The notes under the pieces were generated by a model. The model saw only the letters and a list, made by a program, of their open reading frames with translations. It was not told the origin of the DNA and did no database searches. From JAGVVZ01 sp964373165 (GTDB lineage Archaea > Aenigmatarchaeota > Aenigmatarchaeia > CG10238-14), in NCBI GenBank assembly GCA_964373165.1, contig CAYJTF010000011.1, positions 1 to 22,885 on the forward strand: 22,885 nucleotides of DNA, given 5' to 3'. Positions 1 through 6,984 of the stretch are shown here, in pieces; positions within the stretch are counted from its first letter, which is position 1, and each line of letters starts with the position of its first letter. Made by a program: the position numbers and the translations under genes.

Positions 1-770
1 AAGGTATAAAAGAAACTTCCAGGCTTGGATTGAATTCTATGGAATGTGAATTTGTTCGTGGAGTTAGAATGAGATCAGAATTGGCTAGAGAAGTAGGGGA
101 CTTAGCAAAAAGATTAAACATTCAATTAACAATTCATGCACCCTATTTCATAAATCTCTGCTCAAAAGATAAGAAAACTATAGAAGCTAGTAAAAAAATG
201 ATATTAGATTCAGCTGATAGAGGAGAATTGATGGACGCAAAAGCAATAGCTATTCATTCTGCTTATTATACGGGTTTAAATTCTAAACAAGCATTAGAAA
301 AAACTAAAGAGGGTTTTATGGATATTTTAGATAAAATGAGATCCAATGGAATTAAAAATGTAAAACTAGGCGTTGAAACTATGGCCAGGCAAAGCCAATT
401 CGGAACTTTAGATGAAGTAATAGAATTGTGCAAGCAAGAAAAAAAACTGATTCCTTACATAGATTGGGCCCATTTGTTTGCAAGGAGCAATGGCAAAATA
501 GATTATGGCGAAGTTTTTGATAAATTGAAGATTTTGAAATTAGATTGTATATACTCTCATTTTGAAGGCGTTAAATTCGATGAAAAGAAGAAAAGATTCG
601 TAGATGTTCACACACCAATTAATTCTCATCCACCATTTGAATCACTGATAAAAGAGGTTCTGGAAAGAAAAATTGATATAACAATTATTTCTGAAAGTCC
701 ATTATTAGAACAGGATAGTTTAAAAATGAAAAGAATATTTGAAAAATTAGGATATAAATTTAGTGAGTAA
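1..770 (+). CDS. Endonuclease IV-like AP endonuclease family 2 protein, 5'-truncated
   Basis: This is a TIM-barrel protein of the endonuclease IV / xylose-isomerase-like family, which cleaves DNA at abasic sites using three metal ions. The frame is open to the window edge and reads GIKETSRLGL before the first possible internal start (TTG at 30), which matches the family N-terminus, so the true start lies outside the window. Counting from that TTG, counterparts of all nine metal ligands of E. coli Nfo are visible: H36 (IHAPYF), H76 (AIHSAYY), E116 (GVETM), D145 and H148 (DWAH), H177 (YSHFEG), D192 and H194 (DVHTP) and E222 (SESP). It should therefore be catalytically competent. The next gene starts 9 nt downstream on the same strand. 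Family assignment is firm; the exact substrate is inferred. Confidence 0.88.
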   Translation, partial: GIKETSRLGLNSMECEFVRGVRMRSELAREVGDLAKRLNIQLTIHAPYFINLCSKDKKTIEASKKMILDSADRGELMDAKAIAIHSAYYTGLNSKQALEKTKEGFMDILDKMRSNGIKNVKLGVETMARQSQFGTLDEVIELCKQEKKLIPYIDWAHLFARSNGKIDYGEVFDKLKILKLDCIYSHFEGVKFDEKKKRFVDVHTPINSHPPFESLIKEVLERKIDITIISESPLLEQDSLKMKRIFEKLGYKFSE

Positions 771-779
771 TTAAATATT

Positions 780-1730
780 ATGAAGATCGCTGTTTTTAAT
801 CCAAAGTCAGATTTTCTCAAAGAACAACAAGTCACGCTAACCGATATAGGAAAAGTGAGTTTTGTTGACGAATATAAAGAATACCCATTGAATCAATTAA
901 TCGAGATTGTTAAAGATGCTGAAATACTTGCAGTAAACCCTGATATTCTTGGAGGCTTTGAAAAGGCAAGAGACAAATTAGTAATAATTATGGAAACTTT
1001 ACCAAAGCTAAAAGGAATTGCCTTAGGTACAACATCATATGGGTGGGTCGATCTTGATTATTGTAGAAAAAGAAAAATTGTTGTATGCAATCTTCCTGCT
1101 AAATTACAAAGAGAAACAATTGCTGAACACACAATAGCTCTTCTGTTATGTGCAAGTAAACAAATAATTTTAACTGATAGGAGGACACAGAAAGGTCAAT
1201 ATAAATTAGAAATGGGGTTTGAGTTGAAAGGCAAAACTTTGGGAATAATAGGTTTAGGCAATATAGGAAGCAGAGTTGCTGAAATTGCTAAATGTTTTGG
1301 TATGAGAGTAATTGCTTGTAACCGTTCACCCAAGAGTCAAAATGGTGTAGAAATAAAAACTTTTGATGAAGTCTTAAGAGAGTCAGATATCATTTCAATT
1401 CATGTTACCCATGTTGCCGAAAATAAAGGGTTAATCAGTAAAAAGGAAATTCATAAAATAAAAAAAGGTGCTATTATAATAAACATTGCTGATAGAGAGA
1501 TGGTTGATGAAGGAGCCATGGCAGAGGCAATCAGATCAAAGAAGGCTGCTACCTATATTTATGAAGCTGAAGATTTGATTAATACTCCTTTAGCTGGTTT
1601 AGAAAACGCTGTTGGGTTACAAGGTTTTGGTTGGTATACAAGTGAGGTAATGAAAGCATTGATGGAAACTTGGGTAGAAAATATTGTTGCATTAGCTAAA
1701 AATAAACCAAAAAACATGGTCGAGTTATAA
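780..1730 (+). CDS. D-isomer 2-hydroxyacid dehydrogenase family protein with degenerate catalytic residues
   Basis: This 316-residue protein has the fold signature of NAD-dependent D-2-hydroxyacid dehydrogenases: a Rossmann motif GLGNIG (G158, G160, G163) followed by a basic NRS segment (181-183), inside the typical two-domain length. The catalytic set looks altered. The usual N-x-A-R-G motif reads INIADRE (235-241), which puts Asp where the substrate-binding Arg normally sits. The Glu of the DVFE motif is kept (E262). The catalytic His of the TPH motif is replaced by Gly282 (NAVGLQGFGWYT). It may use another substrate, act only as a nucleotide-binding protein, or have shifted its active site. 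It follows the endonuclease IV-like gene by 9 nt and overlaps the convergent peroxiredoxin gene by 6 nt. Family is clear, substrate unknown. Confidence 0.85.
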   Translation: MKIAVFNPKSDFLKEQQVTLTDIGKVSFVDEYKEYPLNQLIEIVKDAEILAVNPDILGGFEKARDKLVIIMETLPKLKGIALGTTSYGWVDLDYCRKRKIVVCNLPAKLQRETIAEHTIALLLCASKQIILTDRRTQKGQYKLEMGFELKGKTLGIIGLGNIGSRVAEIAKCFGMRVIACNRSPKSQNGVEIKTFDEVLRESDIISIHVTHVAENKGLISKKEIHKIKKGAIIINIADREMVDEGAMAEAIRSKKAATYIYEAEDLINTPLAGLENAVGLQGFGWYTSEVMKALMETWVENIVALAKNKPKNMVEL

Positions 1731-2183
1731 ATTAAATGATCTTCTTAGAGCTTCCAGAACTTCTTTGGCATGACCATTCGGATTCACTTTCGGAAATATG
1801 TATTTTATCACCCCGTTTTCATCTATAATGAAAGTAGATCTTATTGATTTTCCGGTTATGTTCAAGACTTCATAATCCTTCGAGATTTTTTTTGCAGCGT
1901 CCGATATTAATATAAAATTTAGATTATGCTTTTCTATAAAACCTTTGTGAAAAAATATGTCATCTACACTAATACCTAAAACTATTACATTTTTTTCCTG
2001 GAAATTTTCCATAGAATCTCTAAATTCACATGCTTCTATAGTGCAACCGGGTGTATCGTCTTTGGGATAAAAATACATCACTACCTTCTTGCCTTTGAAA
2101 TCACTAAGTTTTATAATCTTTCCATTTTGGTCTAGCGCTTCAAAATTGGGTGCTTCATCTCCAACATTTAACATATTAATCAT
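1725..2183 (-). CDS. bcp: Thiol peroxidase, PrxQ/BCP-type peroxiredoxin
   Basis: A 152-residue peroxiredoxin that reduces hydrogen peroxide and organic hydroperoxides in the cytoplasm. The active-site segment YPKDDTPGCTIEACEFRD contains the peroxidatic Cys47 with the conserved upstream Thr-Pro, and a resolving Cys52 five residues later, the arrangement of the two-Cys PrxQ subgroup. The conserved active-site Arg is probably R115 (SIRSTFII). The N-terminal GDEAPNFEALDQNG is also typical. ATG at 2183 is followed by another ATG at 2174, and AT-rich TATA-like stretches lie upstream of both, so the exact start is uncertain by three codons. It is the last gene of a minus-strand cluster behind archease (39-nt gap) and its 3' end overlaps the convergent dehydrogenase gene by 6 nt. 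Confidence 0.93.
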   Translation of the reverse strand: MINMLNVGDEAPNFEALDQNGKIIKLSDFKGKKVVMYFYPKDDTPGCTIEACEFRDSMENFQEKNVIVLGISVDDIFFHKGFIEKHNLNFILISDAAKKISKDYEVLNITGKSIRSTFIIDENGVIKYIFPKVNPNGHAKEVLEALRRSFNL

Positions 2184-2222
2184 CTTTATTGTCGAAATTA
2201 TAAGAATGGAATGATATATTCT

Positions 2223-2651
2223 TTAAACATCTAGGACGACGATAGCTTTCCATACCTTTCCATCCTTTTTTACAGAAAATTTATGCCAGGTAACCGCTTT
2301 TACGTCAACTAGTAGTTCGTGTTTTTTCATATCCACTTTTTCTCCTTTCAGTACGGCATTTAATTCTAATTTATTGTCGTATTTTATTTTTATTTTAAAC
2401 TCAGAAAATAAAAGTTTTTTAGCGTCTTTGAGGAATACTATCTCTTGTAAAAAGTCATGTGTTAACTTTTCTGCATCGTCTGAGATAATATTTATTTTTT
2501 TATTGATTTTATATGTAATTTTTTTTATGTCTTTTATCATGGTGTTTGTGACTGCCAATGCAGCCGATTCCAGCATATCTTCTAATGTTTTACCTTTAGC
2601 TTCAAAAGCTACATCTGCGAGAGATATTTTTTCTAAAAATTTATATGTCAT
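2223..2651 (-). CDS. Archease, RtcB RNA-ligase activating protein
   Basis: A 142-residue archease. In known systems archease speeds guanylylation of RtcB, allows multiple turnover and widens nucleotide use. The family ends are clear: N-terminal ADVAFEAKGKTLEDML, central DFLQEIVFLKD and C-terminal VTWHKFSVKKDG followed by VVLDV. Acidic residues in the positions that bind metal in archease are present: D13, D58 or D59, and D141. The N-terminal block reads LEKISLAD rather than the short dHTAD form, so it belongs to a variant with two extra residues there. An AT-rich TATA-like run overlapping the 3' end of the upstream gene (around 2670-2680) could drive it separately. Its partner, rtcB, is encoded on the same strand at 6985-9899. 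Confidence 0.9.
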   Translation of the reverse strand: MTYKFLEKISLADVAFEAKGKTLEDMLESAALAVTNTMIKDIKKITYKINKKINIISDDAEKLTHDFLQEIVFLKDAKKLLFSEFKIKIKYDNKLELNAVLKGEKVDMKKHELLVDVKAVTWHKFSVKKDGKVWKAIVVLDV

Positions 2652-2668
2652 ATAAACACTCTTATTTA

Positions 2669-2923
2669 TTATATATATTGACCTCCTGTTTCAAAAACTT
2701 CATATGTTTTTGTAGGTAATTTTCCCCGAAGTTGTGGCGCCACTTCTATTAAATCATGTTTGGTATATAATCTAATTGGTTTACCATTCTCTATAGCATT
2801 TCTTATTAACACTAATACGGTGTCTCTGAGATTGCAATTATGCAATCTATACTCAGTTTCAAACTCATCCTCACTGAAAATAATATAGTTATTCGTTTTA
2901 CCTATAACAACCCATCTTGTCAT
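2669..2923 (-). CDS. Small conserved-looking protein of unknown function
   Basis: An 84-residue protein that I do not recognise. It begins MTRWVVIGKTNNYIIF and ends FETGGQYI. It has alternating hydrophobic strands, one central amphipathic helix (around DTVLVLIRNAIENG) and no transmembrane segment or cysteine pair; a compact alpha/beta fold is likely. I chose ATG at 2923 over an in-frame TTG at 2941 because an AT-rich TATA-like run (2946-2955) lies about 27 nt upstream of the ATG, as expected for a leaderless archaeal transcript. Archease starts 17 nt after its stop, so the two could be co-transcribed. The codon use resembles its neighbours. No function can be assigned. Confidence 0.65.
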   Translation of the reverse strand: MTRWVVIGKTNNYIIFSEDEFETEYRLHNCNLRDTVLVLIRNAIENGKPIRLYTKHDLIEVAPQLRGKLPTKTYEVFETGGQYI

Positions 2924-2941
2924 ATTTGCTATTTCAACCAA

Positions 2942-2960
2942 TAGAAATAAAATAATATCT
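2942..2960. promoter_or_regulatory. Shared AT-rich TATA-like region between divergent genes
   Basis: The run AATAAAATAATAT lies about 26 nt upstream of the AlaX ATG (2977) and about 27 nt upstream of the divergent small gene's ATG (2923). It can be read as a TATA element in both directions, with both messages leaderless. No ribosome-binding site precedes either start, which supports this reading. Position-based inference only. Confidence 0.4.
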
Positions 2961-2976
2961 TTCCTATATGTAGAGT

Positions 2977-3690
2977 ATGACAGAAATGCTATATTTGAGA
3001 GATCACTACATGAAAGAGTTTGATGCGAGTGTTATCAAAGTTGAAGATAATAATAAAATAATTCTTGATAGGACGACCTTTTATCCAGAATCAGGCGGGC
3101 AACCAACTGACCTTGGCATCATTATAAGAAAATCAGATAATCAAAAGTTTACTGTTTTGAGAGTGATTAAACAAAAGGGAGAAATTGTTCACGAAGTTGT
3201 AGAATCAGGTATTTTGGTAGATGATGAAGTTAAAGGAATTATAGATTGGGAAAGGAGATATATTCTAATGAGAATGCATACAGCTGCGCATATTCTTAGT
3301 GCTGTCATAAACAAAGAAACAGGTGCTTTAATAACAGGAAATCAGCTGGGCTCTGATAAATCAAGAATTGATTTTGATTTAGAAAATTTTGATAGGGACA
3401 AAATAAAAGAGTATTTCCAAAAAGCAAACGAAATAGTAACAAGGGCTTTGCCAGTAAAATTCTACTTTATGAAAAGAGAACAAGCAATGGAAATACCCGA
3501 TGTAGTTAAGTTGGCCAAAGCTCTGCCTCCTCAAGTATCCGAACTAAGACTAGTAGAAATAGAAGGTGTTGATTTGCAAGCGGATGGCGGTACACAGGTT
3601 GGAAATACATCAGAAATAGGGACGATTGAGTTAGTTGGTATAGAAAACAAGGGGAAAAATAATAGAAGAGTTTATTATAAAGTTTTGTAA
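2977..3690 (+). CDS. Alanyl-tRNA editing protein AlaX, medium (AlaX-M) type
   Basis: A 237-residue free-standing editing domain related to AlaRS, which hydrolyses mischarged Ser-tRNA(Ala) (and Gly-tRNA(Ala)). The N-terminal part carries the AlaX-M feature FYPESGGQPTDLG (35-47). The zinc and catalytic motif HTAAH (H101, H105) is intact. The second metal-binding segment, CGGTH in alanyl-tRNA synthetases, reads DGGTQ here (D203, Q207), so neither the usual Cys nor His is present; this may be normal for its subgroup. The C-terminus EIGTIELVGIENKGKNNRR is typical. ATG at 2977 lies about 26 nt from a TATA-like run. The stop abuts the convergent adenosyltransferase gene with no spacer. Family call is firm. 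Confidence 0.9.
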   Translation: MTEMLYLRDHYMKEFDASVIKVEDNNKIILDRTTFYPESGGQPTDLGIIIRKSDNQKFTVLRVIKQKGEIVHEVVESGILVDDEVKGIIDWERRYILMRMHTAAHILSAVINKETGALITGNQLGSDKSRIDFDLENFDRDKIKEYFQKANEIVTRALPVKFYFMKREQAMEIPDVVKLAKALPPQVSELRLVEIEGVDLQADGGTQVGNTSEIGTIELVGIENKGKNNRRVYYKVL

Positions 3691-4239
3691 TTATTCACTT
3701 ATCCATTCCGTTTCTTTTATGTTAGATCTACTATTAACTACTCTCGCAAGTTCAAACAACAGATCAGATAACCTATTCACGTAAGATAAAATACTTTCAT
3801 CGATTTTTTCTTTTTTTAAAAGAAGATGCAGATTTCTTTCTAACCTTCTGCAGACCGCACGAGATATGTGAAGAAACGATGCTGTTTTTGTGCCCCCAGG
3901 TAAGATAAATTTAGCAAGAGGTTCTAATTCTTTTTCGAATGATTGTAGTTTATCTTCTAAAAATTTTACATGACTTATTGTGATTTTTTTAATACTTTTA
4001 TGATTTCCTATATTAGCTAGGTTTGATCCTATTAAGAAAATATCTTGTTGAATTTTTTCCAAAACGTCATTTACATCAGTCATTCTCTTATCATCACTCA
4101 ATCTTGATCTGACTAAACCCAAAAAAGCATTTAGCTCATCCGCATCTCCTATGCAAGAAATTCTTAAATCCGTCTTATCGACATTTTTTCCAATTAATGA
4201 TGTCCGTCCTTTATCTCCCGCACCAATATTAGGTTTCAT
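3691..4239 (-). CDS. ATP:cob(I)alamin adenosyltransferase, PduO type
   Basis: A 182-residue PduO/MMAB-family enzyme that transfers adenosyl from ATP to cob(I)alamin to make coenzyme B12. The ATP-binding N-terminus GDKGRTSLIG (8-17) and GDADELN (31-37) are present, followed by LPGGTKTASFLHISRAVCRR (113-132), with the R-R-x-E-R motif at 131-135 and the NRLSDLLF motif starting at N155. Length and motif order are normal, so a functional enzyme is expected. Its ATG overlaps the stop of the upstream CobW-type GTPase gene (ATGA, 4 nt), so the two are translationally coupled. This suggests the GTPase works in metal or cofactor loading around B12. The B12-dependent enzyme it serves is not in the window. 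Confidence 0.93.
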   Translation of the reverse strand: MKPNIGAGDKGRTSLIGKNVDKTDLRISCIGDADELNAFLGLVRSRLSDDKRMTDVNDVLEKIQQDIFLIGSNLANIGNHKSIKKITISHVKFLEDKLQSFEKELEPLAKFILPGGTKTASFLHISRAVCRRLERNLHLLLKKEKIDESILSYVNRLSDLLFELARVVNSRSNIKETEWISE

Positions 4240-5126
4240 CTAATAACCTCTTTTAACATATCTTTTATTTTTCTTTCTGATGTTTTAGCTTTAATTCCTA
4301 TAAAGATTATTTGAGTTTCTTTTGTCTGAAACTTTTCAAAATCATATCTTCCTGCGACATAATTAAATAGATAATTGCCATCAGAAAACTTGACTAATCC
4401 TTTAGCCCTGTAAATATTCTTTGGCAAGTTCTGAATTATTTTTTCAAATTTATTTTTGTTCAAAAATTTTCTTGTGCTATAAACGAAAAATTCAATGTTT
4501 TCTGTTTCGTGTTTATGTACCTTTTTATTCCTTTTCTTATTCATATCTATTCCAAATAGCAGACTCGTATCTAGTTCACATTTTATCGATTTGAGGACAA
4601 CGGCTCTTTCATTCAACTCCTTTAATCCTTCTTCTATTTCCTGAATTTGTTTTTTTGTAACGAGATCAATTTTATTCATTATTAGCAAATCTGCCATTTC
4701 AATCTGAATTTTTCCCGTTTGTCCCAAATTGGGGAATCTTATTATAGAATCGCAATCGATGATAGTTATGACAACTTCCAATTTCACTTCAGGTATATTT
4801 TCTTCTATGTCAAAAATTAATGCGTCCGGTTCAGCTACGCCTGTTGTTTCAACAACAATCATTTCAGGTTTTATTTTTTTTACGACTTCTTTTATTGCGG
4901 CTTCAAATTCTCCTGTCAACGAGCAGCATACACATCCGCCTGAAAGCTCGACCATATCAACATTTTTTCCTTTGATTATTTTGCCATCTATTCCTATCTC
5001 GCCAAATTCATTCATTAATATTGCTAGTTTCTTATCTGATTGGTCTAAGATATTTCTGAGTAAAGTGGTTTTACCGCTACCTAAATAACCTGTTATGATT
5101 GCGATTGGTGTTTTTGATTTATTCAT
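4236..5126 (-). CDS. CobW/COG0523-type G3E GTPase (metallochaperone-like)
   Basis: A 296-residue G3E P-loop GTPase. Visible motifs are the P-loop GYLGSGKT (13-20), the metal-binding CVCC motif (C65, C67, C68) in the context LSGGCVCCSL, ETTGVAEP (93-100) and the guanine-specificity motif NKID (151-154). A reduced CobW C-terminal domain covers roughly residues 200-296, and a short charged stretch KKVHKHETEN precedes it. Such proteins insert or deliver metals (zinc or cobalt) to target enzymes. It starts 4 nt after the stop of the lipoate-ligase-like gene and overlaps the cobalamin adenosyltransferase by 4 nt, so it sits in a three-gene operon. The neighbour favours a cobalt/B12 role, but the client is not shown by the sequence. 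Confidence 0.9.
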   Translation of the reverse strand: MNKSKTPIAIITGYLGSGKTTLLRNILDQSDKKLAILMNEFGEIGIDGKIIKGKNVDMVELSGGCVCCSLTGEFEAAIKEVVKKIKPEMIVVETTGVAEPDALIFDIEENIPEVKLEVVITIIDCDSIIRFPNLGQTGKIQIEMADLLIMNKIDLVTKKQIQEIEEGLKELNERAVVLKSIKCELDTSLLFGIDMNKKRNKKVHKHETENIEFFVYSTRKFLNKNKFEKIIQNLPKNIYRAKGLVKFSDGNYLFNYVAGRYDFEKFQTKETQIIFIGIKAKTSERKIKDMLKEVIR

Positions 5127-5130
5127 ATTA

Positions 5131-5943
5131 TTACCTATTTAATTCACTATTTCTTACAACTATTTGTATTTTTCCTCCACGTTCTCTTAGTGATGTAAAA
5201 TAACAAAAGCCGAAACCCCTTCTTATATCAGCTTCTCTTTCATTGTACTTTGCCTTATATGTCCAATCATATGTAGAATATTTTTCAACTGCAAGTTTTT
5301 GCGCCTCTAATATTATACATCTACGCTCATCCGGTCTAATATGTACAAATTTTTCACGCACCCATTCCTTTAACAACTCATCTCTTAAATAGTCTCTATC
5401 TGTTTCTATATATTGAAGATATTGTATCATATCCCATTGGTTTCTTGGTACTATAGCTTCAAGAATCTCGCTATTCCACGGACCAATAGTTAACATTCCT
5501 TGACATAAGTAGTTTGTATCAAATCTTCTTTTAGTACTTCCAGCTATGATACCCTTGTGGTCATTTTTAGTAAATAAGCTATGATAACCAAATCTATATA
5601 CATCATATCCAGTCATTGCTGATATTACACGGGCTGTTGCTTCAAAAAATGCTTCTTGGGGATTTCTGTTTGGTTGCACAATAGAATAAAGCAAACTATT
5701 AGAATCACAATATATGGCTCCACCTGGGGTTATCCGTCTAGCGATTTTTATCCCTTTTTGTCTAATAGTCTCCAAATTTATATCATCAGGATGCTGTCTG
5801 TATGCTAAAACCAACGAGGGTGGTTGGATAGAATAAAACTGAATATATGTATTATCACCACTGTTTCTTGCTAGTACTTCATCCACAGCCAGAGCAAGAT
5901 TTGGATCATCGTATTGGTTATCTCCAAAATAAATTATTGTCAT
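5131..5943 (-). CDS. Lipoate-protein ligase-like (BPL/LplA/LipB fold) protein lacking the usual catalytic lysine
   Basis: A 270-residue protein with the fold markers of lipoate or biotin ligases: ARRITPGGAIYCDSNSLLYS (68-87), corresponding to the RRxSGGGAVYHDxGN motif, then IIAGSTKRR (132-140) and CQGMLTIG (147-154). The C-terminal KYSTYDWTYK (221-230) recalls the end of the LplA catalytic domain. The invariant Lys of the RKVSGSA motif is replaced by Ile132, and one Gly of the triple-Gly motif is Pro73. It may therefore be a non-classical acyltransferase, a lipoyl-binding partner, or inactive. It is divergent from a second homologue (6011-6880) that keeps the Lys, and is first in the operon with the CobW-type GTPase and adenosyltransferase. 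Substrate unknown. Confidence 0.8.
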   Translation of the reverse strand: MTIIYFGDNQYDDPNLALAVDEVLARNSGDNTYIQFYSIQPPSLVLAYRQHPDDINLETIRQKGIKIARRITPGGAIYCDSNSLLYSIVQPNRNPQEAFFEATARVISAMTGYDVYRFGYHSLFTKNDHKGIIAGSTKRRFDTNYLCQGMLTIGPWNSEILEAIVPRNQWDMIQYLQYIETDRDYLRDELLKEWVREKFVHIRPDERRCIILEAQKLAVEKYSTYDWTYKAKYNEREADIRRGFGFCYFTSLRERGGKIQIVVRNSELNR

Positions 5944-5975
5944 TTAATTCAGTTGTTGATTTTTAGTGATTTCCA

Positions 5976-5990
5976 AAGAAAAATATATCC
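5976..5990 (+). promoter_or_regulatory. Likely promoter of the second lipoate-ligase-like gene
   Basis: A purine-rich stretch followed by AAAAATATATCC places a TATA-like core near 5985, about 26 nt upstream of the ATG at 6011. This fits an archaeal TATA box with an upstream BRE-like purine run and a leaderless message. It lies in the 67-nt gap between the divergent pair; no equally good element is seen for the minus-strand gene. Confidence 0.45.
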
Positions 5991-6010
5991 TATAATAATA
6001 ATTATTATTT

Positions 6011-6880
6011 ATGTTCAATTACACCTATTGGGGCAACAGTTCTTTTCCTGGTAATATTAACATGGCTTTAGAAGAATACTTTGTAAAACTTGCCGCGAAA
6101 GAAAAAACACCATCAATTAGATTTTTTACCTTTGATAAAGATACAATAGTCCTTTCTTACGGGCAAGCTACAGATGCATTAAAAAATTTGGATAGCAACG
6201 TAGAGCTAACCAGAAGATTGACAGGCGGTTCTCATGTACACAACGGTCCAAATATACTAGCGTATATGTTTGCAATTCCACGCGACGGATCATTTAAGAA
6301 TTTAACAGACATGCGTGCATATTATGCTGATATTGTAGGACACGCATTTCAAAATTTAGGCATCAATAATGTGGAAGTTGATAATGAAGCTTGTGGTGTA
6401 AAGATTGATGAAAAGGTCGTCGCTAGTCACGCGATTTTTTGGGGAGTCGAAAGTGCTTTATTACATGGATTAGTCGTTCTAAAGCCATTTGATGTAGAAA
6501 AAATTGCAGATAGTATTTGGCTTAAATCTAGGAAGATTGGCAAAAAGTTTTATACAGAAGAATCAGCATTAAGAAACATACCAGTTATTATGAATCAATT
6601 AAAAAACTTTGCTCCCAATGCCAATCCAGAACAAAAATTGCATGCAGTTAATGAATTGGTTGCTCAAGAAATTTTAAAAGAAGCAACTAGAAATAAATAT
6701 ACCAAAAAAACAATAGACGATAAAATAATTTCTAATTTGAAACCATTACTTCAGGAAAAATATGATAAGGAAAGTTGGGTTATAGGCAGAAACCCCGTTT
6801 TTACAAAGGAAGAAGTTGAAGAAATTCCAGGCGAAGAACTTAATGGGAAATTAAAAGAAAGATCGGAAGACGTCGTGTAG
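6011..6880 (+). CDS. Lipoate-protein ligase A family protein with catalytic lysine retained
   Basis: A 289-residue LplA-like enzyme, expected to adenylate lipoate or octanoate and attach it to a lysine on an acceptor protein. It has RRLTGGSHVHNGPNILAYMF (68-87), the K-V-V-A-S-H segment in which K135 matches the catalytic Lys, and LLHGLVVL (150-157). The end of the catalytic domain is marked by SWVIGRNPVF (255-264). It lacks the large C-terminal domain of E. coli LplA. C128 lies near the active-site loop. It is transcribed away from a divergent paralogue that lacks the Lys, so the two could act as a pair. No lipoyl-domain acceptor gene is visible in the window. An assembly gap begins 9 nt after the stop. 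Confidence 0.82.
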   Translation: MFNYTYWGNSSFPGNINMALEEYFVKLAAKEKTPSIRFFTFDKDTIVLSYGQATDALKNLDSNVELTRRLTGGSHVHNGPNILAYMFAIPRDGSFKNLTDMRAYYADIVGHAFQNLGINNVEVDNEACGVKIDEKVVASHAIFWGVESALLHGLVVLKPFDVEKIADSIWLKSRKIGKKFYTEESALRNIPVIMNQLKNFAPNANPEQKLHAVNELVAQEILKEATRNKYTKKTIDDKIISNLKPLLQEKYDKESWVIGRNPVFTKEEVEEIPGEELNGKLKERSEDVV

Positions 6881-6889
6881 GGAAAGAGT

Positions 6890-6899
6890 NNNNNNNNNN
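6890..6899. other. Assembly gap (10 N)
   Basis: A run of exactly ten N, most likely a scaffold placeholder of arbitrary size. An open reading frame begins immediately after it without a start codon, so coding sequence is probably missing here. Confidence 0.95.
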
Positions 6900-6984
6900 A
6901 TTAAAAGAAAAATTGCCTTACTGTTTATGGATTGAGGTTAAAAATAAAGATTTTAAAAAAATGGCTGAGTCACCAATTGAATAA
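6900..6984 (+). CDS. 3' fragment of an unidentified gene cut by the assembly gap
   Basis: From the end of the N run one frame stays open for about 27 codons to TAA at 6982-6984, giving LKEKLPYCLWIEVKNKDFKK and then MAESPIE. The stop abuts the stop of rtcB on the opposite strand with no spacer, like other convergent pairs in this window, which argues that it is a real gene end. The 5' part lies in the gap. The fragment is too short to identify. Confidence 0.45.

Noticed and set aside
4729..5088. Plus-strand open frame inside the CobW-type GTPase gene
   Set aside because: It lies antisense to a gene with intact P-loop and CxCC motifs; the translated product is low-complexity Ser/Ile/Phe and resembles no protein.
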